In this document: positions 28,645 to 37,133 of the stretch, one piece after another
Numbering within the stretch: position 1 is the stretch's first letter
Layout of the letters: the number at the start of each line of letters is the position of its first letter
NCBI GenBank assembly: GCA_028280305.1
Contig: JANQMC010000024.1
Span: forward strand, 1 to 64,000
Length of the DNA stretch: 64,000 nt
From: Pelagibius sp.
GTDB taxonomy: Bacteria; Pseudomonadota; Alphaproteobacteria; Kiloniellales; Kiloniellaceae
Reading direction: 5' to 3'
Made by a program: the position numbers and the translations under genes
Notes under the pieces: model-generated
Seen by the model: only the letters and a program-made list of their open reading frames with translations
Told to the model about the DNA's origin: nothing
Database searches by the model: none

Positions 28645-29652
28645 GTGTTTCTAGATCCTGTTCTGTTTTGGGACGAGGCCGGCGTCGGCTCCGCACGGGC
28701 GACCTTGGCAACCCTTCTGCTGGCCATGGTAATCGACCTCTTGCTGGGCGACCCGAAGTGGCTCTACCGCCTTGTGCCGCACCCGGTGGTGATCATCGGC
28801 GGCGCCATCGCCGCCCTGGAGAGGTTGCTGAATCGCCAGGCCGAAACACGACATCGGCGGATAGTCCTAGGAGCCTGCTGCACCTTGTCGATCCTGCTGG
28901 CCTGTGCCGCTGCAGGCCTGGCCCTGCATCTGCTGTTGCGCGGGCTGCCTTGGGGATGGATTGTCGAAGCCATCCTCGCCAGCAGCCTGCTGGCTTTCCG
29001 CAGCCTCTATGATGCCGTCCGTGCGGTCGCCAAAGGGCTGGAAGAGAATCTGGATGCCGGCCGCGCGGCCGTGCGCCATATCGTGGGACGCGACCCGGAA
29101 AGCCTGGATGAGGCCGGAATAACCCGGGCAGCCGCCGAATCGGCCGCCGAAAACTTCTCGGACGGCTTCGTCGCGCCGGTCTTCTGGTACCTGATCTTCG
29201 GCCTTCCCGGCCTCCTCGCCTACAAGGCAATCAACACCCTGGACAGCATGATCGGTCACCGCAATGCCCGTTACGAAGCCTTCGGCAAGGCTTCGGCGCG
29301 GCTCGACGATCTCGCCAACTTCCTGCCCGCGCGCCTCGCCGGCCTGTTCATCGTCCTGGGGGCCCTGCTGGTGCCCGGCGCCAGCATGAAAAAGGCCTGG
29401 TCGACCATGCTGCGGGACGCCCCGAAGCACCGCTCCCCCAATGCCGGCTGGCAGGAAGCCGCCCTTGCCGGCGCCCTGGGACTGGCGCTGGCGGGGCCGC
29501 GGCACTACGGCGGGCAGGTGGTCGATGACGGCTGGATGGGGGACGGGCGCTCCACCTTGCGCGCAGGCGATCTGGCCAAAGTGCTTGATCTCTATCTCGC
29601 CGCCGGGGGCGTTGCCTTTGCTGTGGTCGGCGCAGGCTTGCTGAGCCTCTGA
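28645..29652 (+). CDS. cobD: Adenosylcobinamide-phosphate synthase (CbiB/CobD)
   Basis: 335 residues, integral membrane. Attaches the aminopropanol linker to adenosylcobyric acid. Typical features: LLGDPKWLYRLVPHPVVIIG near the N-terminus, ESAAENFSDGFVAPVFWYL, AYKAINTLDSMIGH, and a C-terminal PRHYGGQVVDDGWMG. The start is a GTG at 28645 with no strong ribosome site; homologous sequence begins within 25 residues of it. Convergent with cobU/cobP, so cobalamin genes meet tail to tail. I saw no cobalamin riboswitch upstream. Confidence 0.9.
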   Translation: MFLDPVLFWDEAGVGSARATLATLLLAMVIDLLLGDPKWLYRLVPHPVVIIGGAIAALERLLNRQAETRHRRIVLGACCTLSILLACAAAGLALHLLLRGLPWGWIVEAILASSLLAFRSLYDAVRAVAKGLEENLDAGRAAVRHIVGRDPESLDEAGITRAAAESAAENFSDGFVAPVFWYLIFGLPGLLAYKAINTLDSMIGHRNARYEAFGKASARLDDLANFLPARLAGLFIVLGALLVPGASMKKAWSTMLRDAPKHRSPNAGWQEAALAGALGLALAGPRHYGGQVVDDGWMGDGRSTLRAGDLAKVLDLYLAAGGVAFAVVGAGLLSL

Positions 29653-29657
29653 TTCGG

Positions 29658-30194
29658 TTAGGGGGCGGCCGGCTTCAGACGCAGGGGCAGGCCGGCAGCG
29701 ACAAAGACGACCGAATCAGCAACCGCCGCCAGGGCCTGATTCAGGCGGCCGGCATCATCGCGGAAGCGCCGCGACAGGGCATCGCCCGGAACGATACCCA
29801 GACCGACCTCATTGGAGACGAAGACCACCGGGCCGCGCAGGCCCGGCAGGCATCCAAGCAGGCGATCAACCTCACTATCAACATTCAATTCACTGAACAA
29901 AATATTGGAAAGCCACAATGTTAGACAATCGACGAGGATAACCGTATCGGCCTTTGCCTGTGCTTGAAGAGCCGTGGAGAGAGCCAGCGGCTCCTCGTGG
30001 GTGCGCCACCCCTCACCGCGCCGTTCGCGATGCAGGCGGATTCGCTCCGTCATCTCGCCATCGCCCGCCGTCGCCGTCGCCAGATAAACCCAGTCGCCCG
30101 GCTGCGATTCGACCAGCTTCTCGGCATAGCCGGACTTTCCGGACCGGGCGCCGCCCAGCACCAGGGTCACTGGCGGAATGGAAAAAGAGGTCAT
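29658..30194 (-). CDS. cobU: Adenosylcobinamide kinase / guanylyltransferase (CobU/CobP)
   Basis: 178 residues from the ATG 30194; the longer in-frame extension to 30347 is low-complexity and lies outside the family. P-loop GGARSGKS at 14-21 and the guanylylation region LVDCLTLWLSN, then VSNEVGLGIVP, the classic CobU features. It phosphorylates adenosylcobinamide and adds GMP, the step after CbiB. Stop codons of the two genes are only 6 bp apart. The transcript is separate from cobD. Confidence 0.9.
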   Translation of the reverse strand: MTSFSIPPVTLVLGGARSGKSGYAEKLVESQPGDWVYLATATAGDGEMTERIRLHRERRGEGWRTHEEPLALSTALQAQAKADTVILVDCLTLWLSNILFSELNVDSEVDRLLGCLPGLRGPVVFVSNEVGLGIVPGDALSRRFRDDAGRLNQALAAVADSVVFVAAGLPLRLKPAAP

Positions 30195-30427
30195 AGTCTC
30201 ACTGAAGCAGCTGGGTCCCGGGAACGTAGCTGGGTCTTGCGGCTGTGGCTGGGATTCGCGAAAGTGCGAGCCTGCCTCAGTGTGATGCGCCTGAGGGAGG
30301 CTGTCCATATCCGTGGCTCCCGTCGGGCCCGGCAAGGCCGAATACAATCGGGCCGCGGACGGATCGGACCACGGATGGAACCATTTTACCGGCGCGCCGG
30401 CGTGCCGCCGCTGTTGGGGGTGTTTGA

Positions 30428-31933
30428 ATGAGCGTTACCGTCGTTGAACAAACAAGAAAAAGAAACTGGAAAAAGGTTCTGCGGGGCAGCTGCCTGGCTG
30501 CGGCCACCGCCACCCTGGTGGCACCGCTTGCCGCCCAGGGACAGGACAACGCCGGGGCATCAGCCAGCGCAACTTTCTTCACCGGACCGGGTTTCGCCGG
30601 CCAATCGAAGACTCTGACTCTGGCCGCTGATCAGCCCTATCAGGCCATTCCTTTCGTCGGCGACGAGTTGAACGAAAAGATCGGTTCCCTGCGGGTCGAC
30701 CCCGGGCTTGGCGTCATTCTGTTCCAACGCCCCTACTTCGCCAACCGCGACGATGCCTGTGGCTTGAACCTGGGCACGCGGGAAAACCGCAAGGCTTGGT
30801 GGCTGGGCCTGACAGCGGATTTCGAACCGCCAACGGCCCTTGCTGCCGAGCAGCCTTACGAGACCGCCGAGATGCAGGATGACGATTACTCCTCGGTGAT
30901 CGCCTATCGCCGCGACCTCGGACCACCGCCGGGATTTCTGCTGATGGAACGCCGGAGCTATTACAATCGCGCTTGCGAGAATTCCGACGAGCAGAGCTAC
31001 TTCAACCGGCTCTTCGTTCCCGTGCCGAACCCGCCCAGCCGCGAGGCCTGTGTCGATCTCTCCGTCGTCGCCAACAGCTACGGCGCGGGCGCGGATGCGC
31101 CGAAGTTCTCCCGGCTCAGTGAGGCAGTAGCCCTGCAACCGGAAAGTTTCAGCCCCCGCTATCAAGGCGCGGACCACCGCTTCACGCTTTCCGTCTTTGC
31201 CGGTGCCGGATGCAGCGGCCCCTCGATCACGCTGACCAGCAGCGAAGGTGGACGCCCGGCGCGCCACAAGCTGAAGGACTTTGATTTCGACCGCCGCGCC
31301 CAATCGGTCCTGATCCGCTATCAGCGGGGACCTCTCGACCCTTATCTTGAGGCCGCTTCGGTTGCCGCCGCGACGCCGGCCCCAAGTGCACCGGCTGCAC
31401 CCGCACCTGCCACAACCGCACCGGCACAAACGGCACCGGCTGCCAGCACCTTCACCTCGCAGAGCCAGGCAGGCCAACCAGCCGTCCCGGCCGCGCAAAA
31501 CAATCAGGGCCTGCAGCCGCAGCCCCCGGCGCCGGCCAGCCCTGCACCGCAAGCAAGCGGCGGTGGCCTGCAACCGGCGCCGCCCAGCGCCCCCGTCCAG
31601 CAGCAGCAGGCCCTGCAGCCGAGCCCGGTGCCAGCCGCGCCTGTCCAGCCGGCCGTTACCGCACCCCCGCGGGCACCCAGCGGCCCGCAGGAGGAGACCT
31701 TCCGTTTTCCGGTACATCAGGTCTATCGCCTGAATTTCTGTGTCGAGGGAGATGTCGGCTGTGGCGATCCGGCGGCCAATACCTGGTGTGAGAGCCAGGG
31801 CTTCAGCCGGGCTGCCCGATGGGCCAGGGAAGAGAATATCGGCGCGCTCTATCCCACGGTCTTCATCGGCAGTGGAACCATTTGCGACAAGTTTCTCTGC
31901 GATGGCTTTGAGGAGATCACCTGTACGCGCTGA
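30428..31933 (+). CDS. Secreted protein with beta/gamma-crystallin-like repeats, Pro/Ala linker and Cys-rich C-terminus
   Basis: 501 residues, no known function. A basic N-terminus and signal peptide (cleavage about residue 37-40) lead to two Greek-key-like repeats: ATFFTGPGFAGQ...LNEKIGSLRV (47-90) and VILFQRPYFANRD (96-108), the pattern of crystallin motifs, with a third related segment near 195-310 (FTLSVFAGAGCSGPSITL). Residues 322-428 are a low-complexity Pro/Ala/Gln linker. The last 70 residues form a six-Cys domain (CGDPAANTWCESQGF ... ICDKFLCDGFEEITCTR) that I remember from other alphaproteobacterial secreted proteins but cannot name. Probably periplasmic or extracellular; Ca-binding is a guess from the crystallin fold. 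Confidence 0.75.
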   Translation: MSVTVVEQTRKRNWKKVLRGSCLAAATATLVAPLAAQGQDNAGASASATFFTGPGFAGQSKTLTLAADQPYQAIPFVGDELNEKIGSLRVDPGLGVILFQRPYFANRDDACGLNLGTRENRKAWWLGLTADFEPPTALAAEQPYETAEMQDDDYSSVIAYRRDLGPPPGFLLMERRSYYNRACENSDEQSYFNRLFVPVPNPPSREACVDLSVVANSYGAGADAPKFSRLSEAVALQPESFSPRYQGADHRFTLSVFAGAGCSGPSITLTSSEGGRPARHKLKDFDFDRRAQSVLIRYQRGPLDPYLEAASVAAATPAPSAPAAPAPATTAPAQTAPAASTFTSQSQAGQPAVPAAQNNQGLQPQPPAPASPAPQASGGGLQPAPPSAPVQQQQALQPSPVPAAPVQPAVTAPPRAPSGPQEETFRFPVHQVYRLNFCVEGDVGCGDPAANTWCESQGFSRAARWAREENIGALYPTVFIGSGTICDKFLCDGFEEITCTR

Positions 31934-31956
31934 GCGCTCACAACCGCCGCAAAGAA

Positions 31957-31993
31957 AAGGCCCCGTCTGCGGAAGCGGACGGGGCCTTTGTCT
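31957..31993. terminator. Bidirectional terminator between convergent genes
   Basis: Stem AAGGCCCCGTC / GACGGGGCCTT with GGAA at the tip, flanked by A-rich sequence on the left and TTGTCTTTG on the right. It lies between the crystallin-like gene and the convergent TPR lipoprotein gene and can end both transcripts. Confidence 0.85.
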
Positions 31994-32010
31994 TTGAGGG
32001 ATGCAGTCGT

Positions 32011-33294
32011 CTAAACGTTAAAACCGGCATCCCCAACCATCAGCATGGACAAATAGTAGGGATCGGGTTGCTGCGGCTGCTTGGCGACCGAGAGGTAATA
32101 GGGATCGGGCCGCTTCGGGCGATCCACGCCGGCAAGATTGTCACCACCCGGCGCCATCTCCAGCGAGGCCGGATCAGAGGCCCCATCGATCACTTCGTCC
32201 GATACCGGTTCCTGCACAGCAGGTTCGACCTTCTTCGGCGCGATCACCAAGGGTTCCTCAGGCGGCAGCACGGCGAGCAACTCGCCCGGTTCGAAATCCG
32301 CCCAGGCGGGCGGTTCCAAGAGGCGTGCCACGGCGGTGGCAATTACCGACAGCGGGCCCTCTCCATCACCCGCATCCTGCCGCAGGCCCTGGCCGTCCGG
32401 CTGCAGGGAGCTGGTCTGCTCCCCCTCGCCCGCCGTGTTCGGCATCATCAGCGGGATCGGACCGTCCCCGGTCTGCGGCGGACTATCAGGATCACCGTCT
32501 GCATTTGCGGACGGCGCACCCTGCCCCTCCAGTGGCCTGATCAAGACAGGCGCGGAAGCACCACTGTCCGGTGCCGGCGCAAGGGGGACATTGGGCAAGG
32601 CCGCGGTGTAAGCCGCTTCAAGATTGTGGAGCACGGTTTCATCCGCACCGGGCTCGACGGCAACCTCCGCCAGCACCGCGATCGCTTCGTCTCGGTTACC
32701 GTCCAAAGCGAGCGACAAGCCGAGATTGTTTCGCGCCGAGAGATAGTAGGGATCCCGCTCCAACGCCGAGCGATAGAGCGCTTGCGCGGCCTGATGTTCC
32801 CCCGCCTGATCACGAATGATACCCAACGCATTATAAGGGCGCGGGTCTGCGGGGTTGCGCGTCATCGCATGATTGAACTGGGTCGCCGCCAGAGTGGTGC
32901 GCCCTGATTCCATGTAGACCTTGCCGAGACCGTAGAGCGCTTCGGCATGGCCCGGGTGCTGGGCCAGCAGTGCCGAATAAGTCTGCGCCGCGGCATCGTC
33001 ACGGTCCATGGTCTTCAAAAGACCGGCGATACGCATCAAAACGTCGGGATCGTCCGGGCTCAACTCATGCGCCCGCGCACAGAGGCCGAGGGCGGTAATG
33101 TATTTGCCCTCTCCCGCCAAGCGGTCGCAATAGCGCACCAGACGTTCGGCCCGGCTAGCGTCATCCTTGCCGAAATCCGCCGGCGCAAAGCTGGCCGGTC
33201 CGTGCGAAGTGCCCGCACAGCCGACTACCAAGCCTGCCAGGGCCAGGACGCCTGCGATCCGCCGAAGGGGGCGGCCGATAGCTCCATATGTCAT
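32011..33294 (-). CDS. TPR-repeat lipoprotein
   Basis: 427 residues. Signal peptide with lipobox GLVVGC (Cys26) and then about five TPR units (residues 50-230), for example KYITALGLCARAHELSPDDP, AEALYGLGKVYMESGRTTLA and PYNALGIIRDQAGEHQA. The TadD-like arrangement (lipoprotein with TPRs) is typical of pilus/secretion scaffolds, but no tad genes are visible here. Residues 240-390 are acidic and Pro-rich, predicted disordered. The motif DPYYLS occurs three times: inside a TPR at 182-187 and twice at the C-terminus at 397-402 and 411-416, which is unusual. Confidence 0.8.
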   Translation of the reverse strand: MTYGAIGRPLRRIAGVLALAGLVVGCAGTSHGPASFAPADFGKDDASRAERLVRYCDRLAGEGKYITALGLCARAHELSPDDPDVLMRIAGLLKTMDRDDAAAQTYSALLAQHPGHAEALYGLGKVYMESGRTTLAATQFNHAMTRNPADPRPYNALGIIRDQAGEHQAAQALYRSALERDPYYLSARNNLGLSLALDGNRDEAIAVLAEVAVEPGADETVLHNLEAAYTAALPNVPLAPAPDSGASAPVLIRPLEGQGAPSANADGDPDSPPQTGDGPIPLMMPNTAGEGEQTSSLQPDGQGLRQDAGDGEGPLSVIATAVARLLEPPAWADFEPGELLAVLPPEEPLVIAPKKVEPAVQEPVSDEVIDGASDPASLEMAPGGDNLAGVDRPKRPDPYYLSVAKQPQQPDPYYLSMLMVGDAGFNV

Positions 33295-33571
33295 TCCTGG
33301 TTCTCCGCATCACAGGGAAACGGCCGCCGGGACCCTGTCAGGGCCGATCATCAGGGCGGTCCTCTCCCGCATTAACGAAACAAGACTGAGGCCAAGTCTA
33401 GGCGCTGGGTGCTTAAGGGAAGGCTAAGGTATTCAAAACATTTGAGAGATTTGCCAAATGGCCATCGCTGCGGAGACCGGCGAATTAGTCACAAGTTGTG
33501 GCAAAACCCATTCTTAATGATCTTCTGTAATCCTAGTCTGATTGACATGTAGTCATCCAGGAAACAGCAAG

Positions 33572-33652
33572 ATGCTCATACGTATTATCCTCTTCTCCTA
33601 TTTCGCCCTCTGGGGCCTGAGCAGCCTGATCGAGGTATCGGGCCCTTCCTGA
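33572..33652 (+). CDS. Candidate 26-residue membrane micro-protein
   Basis: Sequence starts MLIRIILFSYFALWGLSS and ends in VSGPS; almost all of it is one hydrophobic helix with a single Arg near the N-terminus. AGGAAA lies 8 bp before the ATG. The frame is short and could occur by chance; the hydrophobic character together with the ribosome site is the only support. It would be an inner-membrane single-pass peptide if translated. Confidence 0.35.
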   Translation: MLIRIILFSYFALWGLSSLIEVSGPS

Positions 33653-33832
33653 CGCGCCGCTGCGGCAGGAACGACCGCTCATGTGAAGACCGTCGACACC
33701 TGCCAGCCTGTTTCAGGAAGCCTCAGAACCGGCTTGCGCCAAATCAGGCGCGGAAAAGCAGCCACCATCGGGCTGGCTCCGACTGATTTATCTAAAATTT
33801 GAATTATTGTTGGCGTCAACTTCCAGACAGCT

Positions 33833-33851
33833 GTGACAACACTGTGTTCAC
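33833..33851. promoter_or_regulatory. Operator-like palindrome
   Basis: GTGACAACACTGTGTTCAC, pairing at 7 of 9 positions per half-site around a central C. It lies 112-130 bp upstream of the small gene at 33963. No regulator is identified; chance origin is possible. Confidence 0.3.
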
Positions 33852-33962
33852 GGGGATTTTGTCTGTGTGGCTTCATGTTCGTTTACCCTCGATTAACTTT
33901 CATTACTTACTCTGGGGGAGGCTTAAGGGAGTGGTTCCCAAAGGTTTGAGTGGGAGAAGGTC

Positions 33963-34217
33963 ATGAGGACCCAGACAGCAACAAGAGGTCGCCCGGCAGG
34001 CGAGGCAACCCAGGGCGCCGCCCACAAGAGCGCGGCGCGTACAACTCTGTCGAAGCAGAAATCCGGCCGGCTTTACTCGTGGAAGATCACCCTCTTCCAG
34101 AGCCTCGGCCGAGAACTGCATGCGCTTCACCGCCAGCAGCAGGAACGCGCCTTCATGGCCACGTCGCATGGCCTGAACTACTGTGAGCGCAAGGTACAGA
34201 TCGGCCACCTTCACTAG
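33963..34217 (+). CDS. Small basic protein of unknown function
   Basis: 84 residues, strongly basic (many R/K, 6 His), without hydrophobic helix, not recognised. GGGAGAAGG precedes the ATG closely. Third codon positions are GC-rich as in neighbouring real genes, which supports coding. C-terminal half contains LFQSLGRELHALHRQQQERAF, likely helical. The opposite strand also has an open frame (33903-34214) with Cys-rich sequence, which I consider a shadow. Function unknown; nucleic-acid binding is conceivable from charge only. Confidence 0.5.
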   Translation: MRTQTATRGRPAGEATQGAAHKSAARTTLSKQKSGRLYSWKITLFQSLGRELHALHRQQQERAFMATSHGLNYCERKVQIGHLH

Positions 34218-34378
34218 CAGCCTTCAGGGGCGCCGATCTATCAAGGGTTCAGACAAAGCAGTCGAAAACCGAAAGCAGCCTGCAACGCCGATGTCAGCGC
34301 GGGTTGGTCCAGGGGCGCCGGCGAGAGTAGCCCCCGCAGGCTCTATTGATCATCGATGGAAACAAGAACCCAGCGCGG

Positions 34379-34795
34379 TCAGCCGCAGCCGTAGGCGCTC
34401 CACATGGTGTACTTCAGCTCACCGGTGACGCAGGCCCAATAGACCTCGGAATCCGGATCCGCGCTCCGGTACGCACAGGCCGACTCGACAATCTGCAGAA
34501 TACGCCCGCAGACGCGATGCTGATGCCAGGGCTTTGATTCCAGCCCCTGGGCGCCACCGTCACCAGGCTGGCCGGATACATCACGGGATACCAGAAGAAA
34601 GCCCTGATCCTTCAACCAGTGGCTCAAGGACCAGCCGTTCCCGCCGCCCGTGGCGGTGCCGTTCCCCGTAACAAGAACGGCGCCAACAGCAAGGCCGGCA
34701 ACGACGAGCCCGGTCGCGAGCATAAAGCGCCAGTTGTTCAGGCGGACCCAGGATCCGATCGCAACATCTTGCAGTCTGTCGTCGGCGCTGACCAT
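34379..34795 (-). CDS. Membrane-anchored hypothetical protein with Cys-rich outer part
   Basis: 138 residues, not recognised. One transmembrane helix about residues 24-44 (FMLATGLVVAGLAVGAVLV) follows a short charged N-terminus. The remainder, probably periplasmic, carries four cysteines (VCGRI, ACAYR, WACVTG, YGCG) and the end TMWSAYGCG. GGAGCCGA just before the ATG serves as ribosome site. Cys spacing suggests two disulphides. On the same strand 34921-35370 encodes another exported protein upstream, but the 125-bp gap leaves co-transcription open. Confidence 0.6.
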   Translation of the reverse strand: MVSADDRLQDVAIGSWVRLNNWRFMLATGLVVAGLAVGAVLVTGNGTATGGGNGWSLSHWLKDQGFLLVSRDVSGQPGDGGAQGLESKPWHQHRVCGRILQIVESACAYRSADPDSEVYWACVTGELKYTMWSAYGCG

Positions 34796-34920
34796 TCGGC
34801 TCCACAGCCCTTGGAGGATGGAAAAACGGGATTGGGTAGCTGCCGAAATTGTACGGCCCGCCTGCTTAGGAAGCCGTTAATCGGGGTCTTTTTGTTCGGT
34901 TCCAGCGCAGGGCGATTCCT

Positions 34921-35370
34921 TCAAGGTGCCGGCTCCAGATGCCTGATGACATAGACTTCGCAGCGCGCGGTATCCTGGTCCTTAACGGCATAGATCAGGT
35001 TCGGGACCGCCAGACCCTCGGGGTCATAAAGGCTCCAATGTCCGCCGACAACGGCGCCATGAACAAAGCCGCCGAGCCGGATCGACAGAAAGCGCTCGCG
35101 CTTTTGTCGGAAGCGTCCGCTACGGCAGAGATCGGTGAGGCCGCGATCGCGGTCAAAATCCCGCAGCGGACGATCATCCTCATAAATCATGTGCGCGTTC
35201 TTGCGCGGATTGACCGGCCGCCGGGGCGGTACCGGGGCCTCCACCGGCCCACGCAAAGCGGGCAAGGCAGGCGCCAGCGGCAGGTGGTTGCGGTCGGCCA
35301 GAACAGACCCGGAGGGCAGCAAGACCGCCAGGAGACCAGCCAGAGCGAGGGCTCTTTGAAATCGGTACAT
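34921..35370 (-). CDS. Exported protein of unknown function
   Basis: 149 residues. Signal peptide with cleavage after VLA (residue 25), then a Pro-rich segment LPLAPALPALRGPVEAPVPPRRPVNPRKN and a C-terminal half with two Cys (LCRSG and RCEVYVIRH). No known domain. The gene has normal composition. The downstream-facing terminator at 35432-35467 isolates it from the liv operon. Confidence 0.6.
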   Translation of the reverse strand: MYRFQRALALAGLLAVLLPSGSVLADRNHLPLAPALPALRGPVEAPVPPRRPVNPRKNAHMIYEDDRPLRDFDRDRGLTDLCRSGRFRQKRERFLSIRLGGFVHGAVVGGHWSLYDPEGLAVPNLIYAVKDQDTARCEVYVIRHLEPAP

Positions 35371-35431
35371 GGCCGCAGGCTAGAGCCAAAGCCTTACCGG
35401 ATCGTCAAACGCCCCTTCACCCGCCAAAAAG

Positions 35432-35467
35432 AAAAGGCGGCCCGCTTTGCAGCGGACCGCCCTTTTT
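35432..35467 (-). terminator. Terminator at the end of the liv operon
   Basis: Stem GGCGG(C/T)CCGCT with TTG loop and one mismatch, flanked by A-rich sequence on the left that reads as a T tract on the minus strand (TTTTCTTTTTGG). It ends 18 bp beyond the livK stop. Confidence 0.8.
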
Positions 35468-35484
35468 CAAGGTCATGTCAGAGC

Positions 35485-36588
35485 CTACTGAAGATAGTCG
35501 TAGGCGCCGTCCTTCCACTCGTAGAAGACATAACCCGGCGCGGTGACATCGCCCTTCTCATCGAAGCCGATGTTGCCCAGAACGGTGTCGAACTGGTTGG
35601 CCTGGAGAGAGGCAATCACCGGATCGATATCGGTGCTGCCGGCTTTCTCCACCGCCTGTGCCCAGGCCTGGATGGCACCATAGGTGTAGAGCACATAGCC
35701 TTCCGGCTCGACGCCCTTGTCACGGAACACCTTCACGACCGGTGCCGCTACGGGGTTCTTCCGGGGATCGGGGCTGAAGGTCATCAGCGTGCCTTCACCG
35801 GCATCACCGGTGATGGACCAGTACTCATCCGTGACCAGCGCATCGCCGGAGATCAGAAGCGTGTCCATACCCTGGTCGCGCATCTGGCGGACCATCAGGC
35901 CGGCTTCGGTGTGATAACCGCCGACATAAAGCACATCGATAGAGTTCTGCTTCAACTTCGAAACCAGCGCGGTGTAGTCCTTCTCACCAGCCGTATAGGC
36001 TTCGTAGAGCGATTCCGTCACACCGGCCGAGTTCAGGTTCTTGCGGGTCTCGTCCGCTAGGCCCTTACCGTAGGCCGTCTTGTCGTGAACGATAGCGATG
36101 TTCTTGGCACCGAACCTATCGGCCAGGAATGCACCAGCCACCTCGCCCTGCTGATCGTCACGCCCGCAGACGCGGAAGACGTTGTCGCCGCCCTCTTCCG
36201 TCAAGGCCGGATTGGTCGACGCGGGAGAGATCTGGATGATGCCTTCCTCCTCATAGACCTGAGAGGCCGGAATGGAGGAACCGGAACAGAAGTGCCCGGC
36301 CATGAAGACCACGCCCTTGTTGACCATCTGGTTGGCAACGGCCACCGCCTGCTTCGGATCGCAAGCGTCATCGCCCACTTCCAGAACAAGCTGCTGGCCG
36401 AGCACACCGCCGGCGGCATTGATGTCGGCCACCGCCTGCTCGGCACCGGCTTTCATCTGCTGACCGAAGCTGGCGTACTGACCGGTCATCGGCCCGGCCG
36501 TCGCGATCACGATGTCCGCCTTGGCAGCCGTGACCGACAAAGTCGTCACCGCCGCTGCGGCCATAAGTACCGAAGTAAGTTTACGCAT
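35485..36588 (-). CDS. livK: Branched-chain amino acid ABC transporter substrate-binding protein
   Basis: 367 residues with a Sec signal peptide (cleavage near AKA-DI at residue 24). Periplasmic-binding type I fold: IVIATAGPMTGQYASFGQQMKAG near the mature N-terminus, GDDACDPKQAVAVANQMV, FRVCGRDDQQGEVAG and VYVGGYHTEAG. ATG preceded by GGAGG. Last gene of the livH-M-G-F-DUF6867-livK order. Substrate presumably Leu/Ile/Val; some family members bind other amides. Confidence 0.93.
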   Translation of the reverse strand: MRKLTSVLMAAAAVTTLSVTAAKADIVIATAGPMTGQYASFGQQMKAGAEQAVADINAAGGVLGQQLVLEVGDDACDPKQAVAVANQMVNKGVVFMAGHFCSGSSIPASQVYEEEGIIQISPASTNPALTEEGGDNVFRVCGRDDQQGEVAGAFLADRFGAKNIAIVHDKTAYGKGLADETRKNLNSAGVTESLYEAYTAGEKDYTALVSKLKQNSIDVLYVGGYHTEAGLMVRQMRDQGMDTLLISGDALVTDEYWSITGDAGEGTLMTFSPDPRKNPVAAPVVKVFRDKGVEPEGYVLYTYGAIQAWAQAVEKAGSTDIDPVIASLQANQFDTVLGNIGFDEKGDVTAPGYVFYEWKDGAYDYLQ

Positions 36589-36744
36589 AGGGGTTTACCT
36601 CCCGTCTTGCTTGAAATCCCTGTCTCTCACTTATACCCGGCGTGGCGCCTGAGGGCCCCTCCACACCTTGGTCATACCGTTTCGGCAGACAGCTTAGGCA
36701 GGCCTGCGAAGGCCCGCAATCCCTTTTATTCCAAAGACTTCACC

Positions 36745-37092
36745 CTAGCCCGCAGAGCGCTCGCGCCACCCGAAAGGTCCGGCGCGTTCATACAGCCAGG
36801 GATACTGCGCCACCATGGAGCGTGCGCGGGTCAGCCGATAGGACAGCAGCGCAATGGCCATAATGATCGCGGTATCGATAACATATCCGCTGAGGAGCAG
36901 CAGTTCGCCGCCGAACAGGCTGAATATAATGAAACGGTCGGCCAGCCCCAGAAGGCAGGAGTAGCCCACCGCCTGCCAGGCCGGCCGCCAATTGGCGCTC
37001 AGCGCATGTCCGGTCATAAAGGCAGCACCGCCGGTGAGAACCACCGTCACCGCGATGAAAACCGGCAGAGAAGTCCCCAACAGGTCGATCAT
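36745..37092 (-). CDS. DUF6867-like small membrane protein in the liv operon
   Basis: 115 residues with three to four hydrophobic segments (residues 7-25, 38-60, 66-82). The family is known to me only as DUF6867, encoded in alphaproteobacterial branched-chain amino acid transporter clusters. ATG preceded by AAAGGA. It sits between livF and livK on the same strand. Role unknown; its fixed position suggests an accessory of the transporter. Confidence 0.75.
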   Translation of the reverse strand: MIDLLGTSLPVFIAVTVVLTGGAAFMTGHALSANWRPAWQAVGYSCLLGLADRFIIFSLFGGELLLLSGYVIDTAIIMAIALLSYRLTRARSMVAQYPWLYERAGPFGWRERSAG

Positions 37093-37133
37093 GCCATTCC
37101 TTTCGCCGAGTATCCCAGGCCCTGCGTCATCGT

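Larger units (their letters stand above)
33295..33962. other. Long intergenic region upstream of small plus-strand genes
   Basis: 668 bp holding one candidate micro-ORF (33572-33652) and one imperfect operator-like palindrome (33833-33851), listed separately. The rest is moderately AT-rich between 33420 and 33600 and again at 33780-33910. I see no RNA gene, transposon end or terminator. Other open frames here have neither ribosome site nor plausible protein sequence. Confidence 0.5.

Noticed and set aside
28529-30427. Cobalamin riboswitch near cobD or cobU/cobP
   Set aside because: Read both upstream regions (28529-28644 and 30195-30427) for the B12 box and conserved core; neither is present.
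33903-34214. 103-residue minus-strand open frame opposite the small basic gene
   Set aside because: No ribosome site and an odd CCC-rich translation; the plus-strand frame has GGGAGAAGG and better third-position composition.
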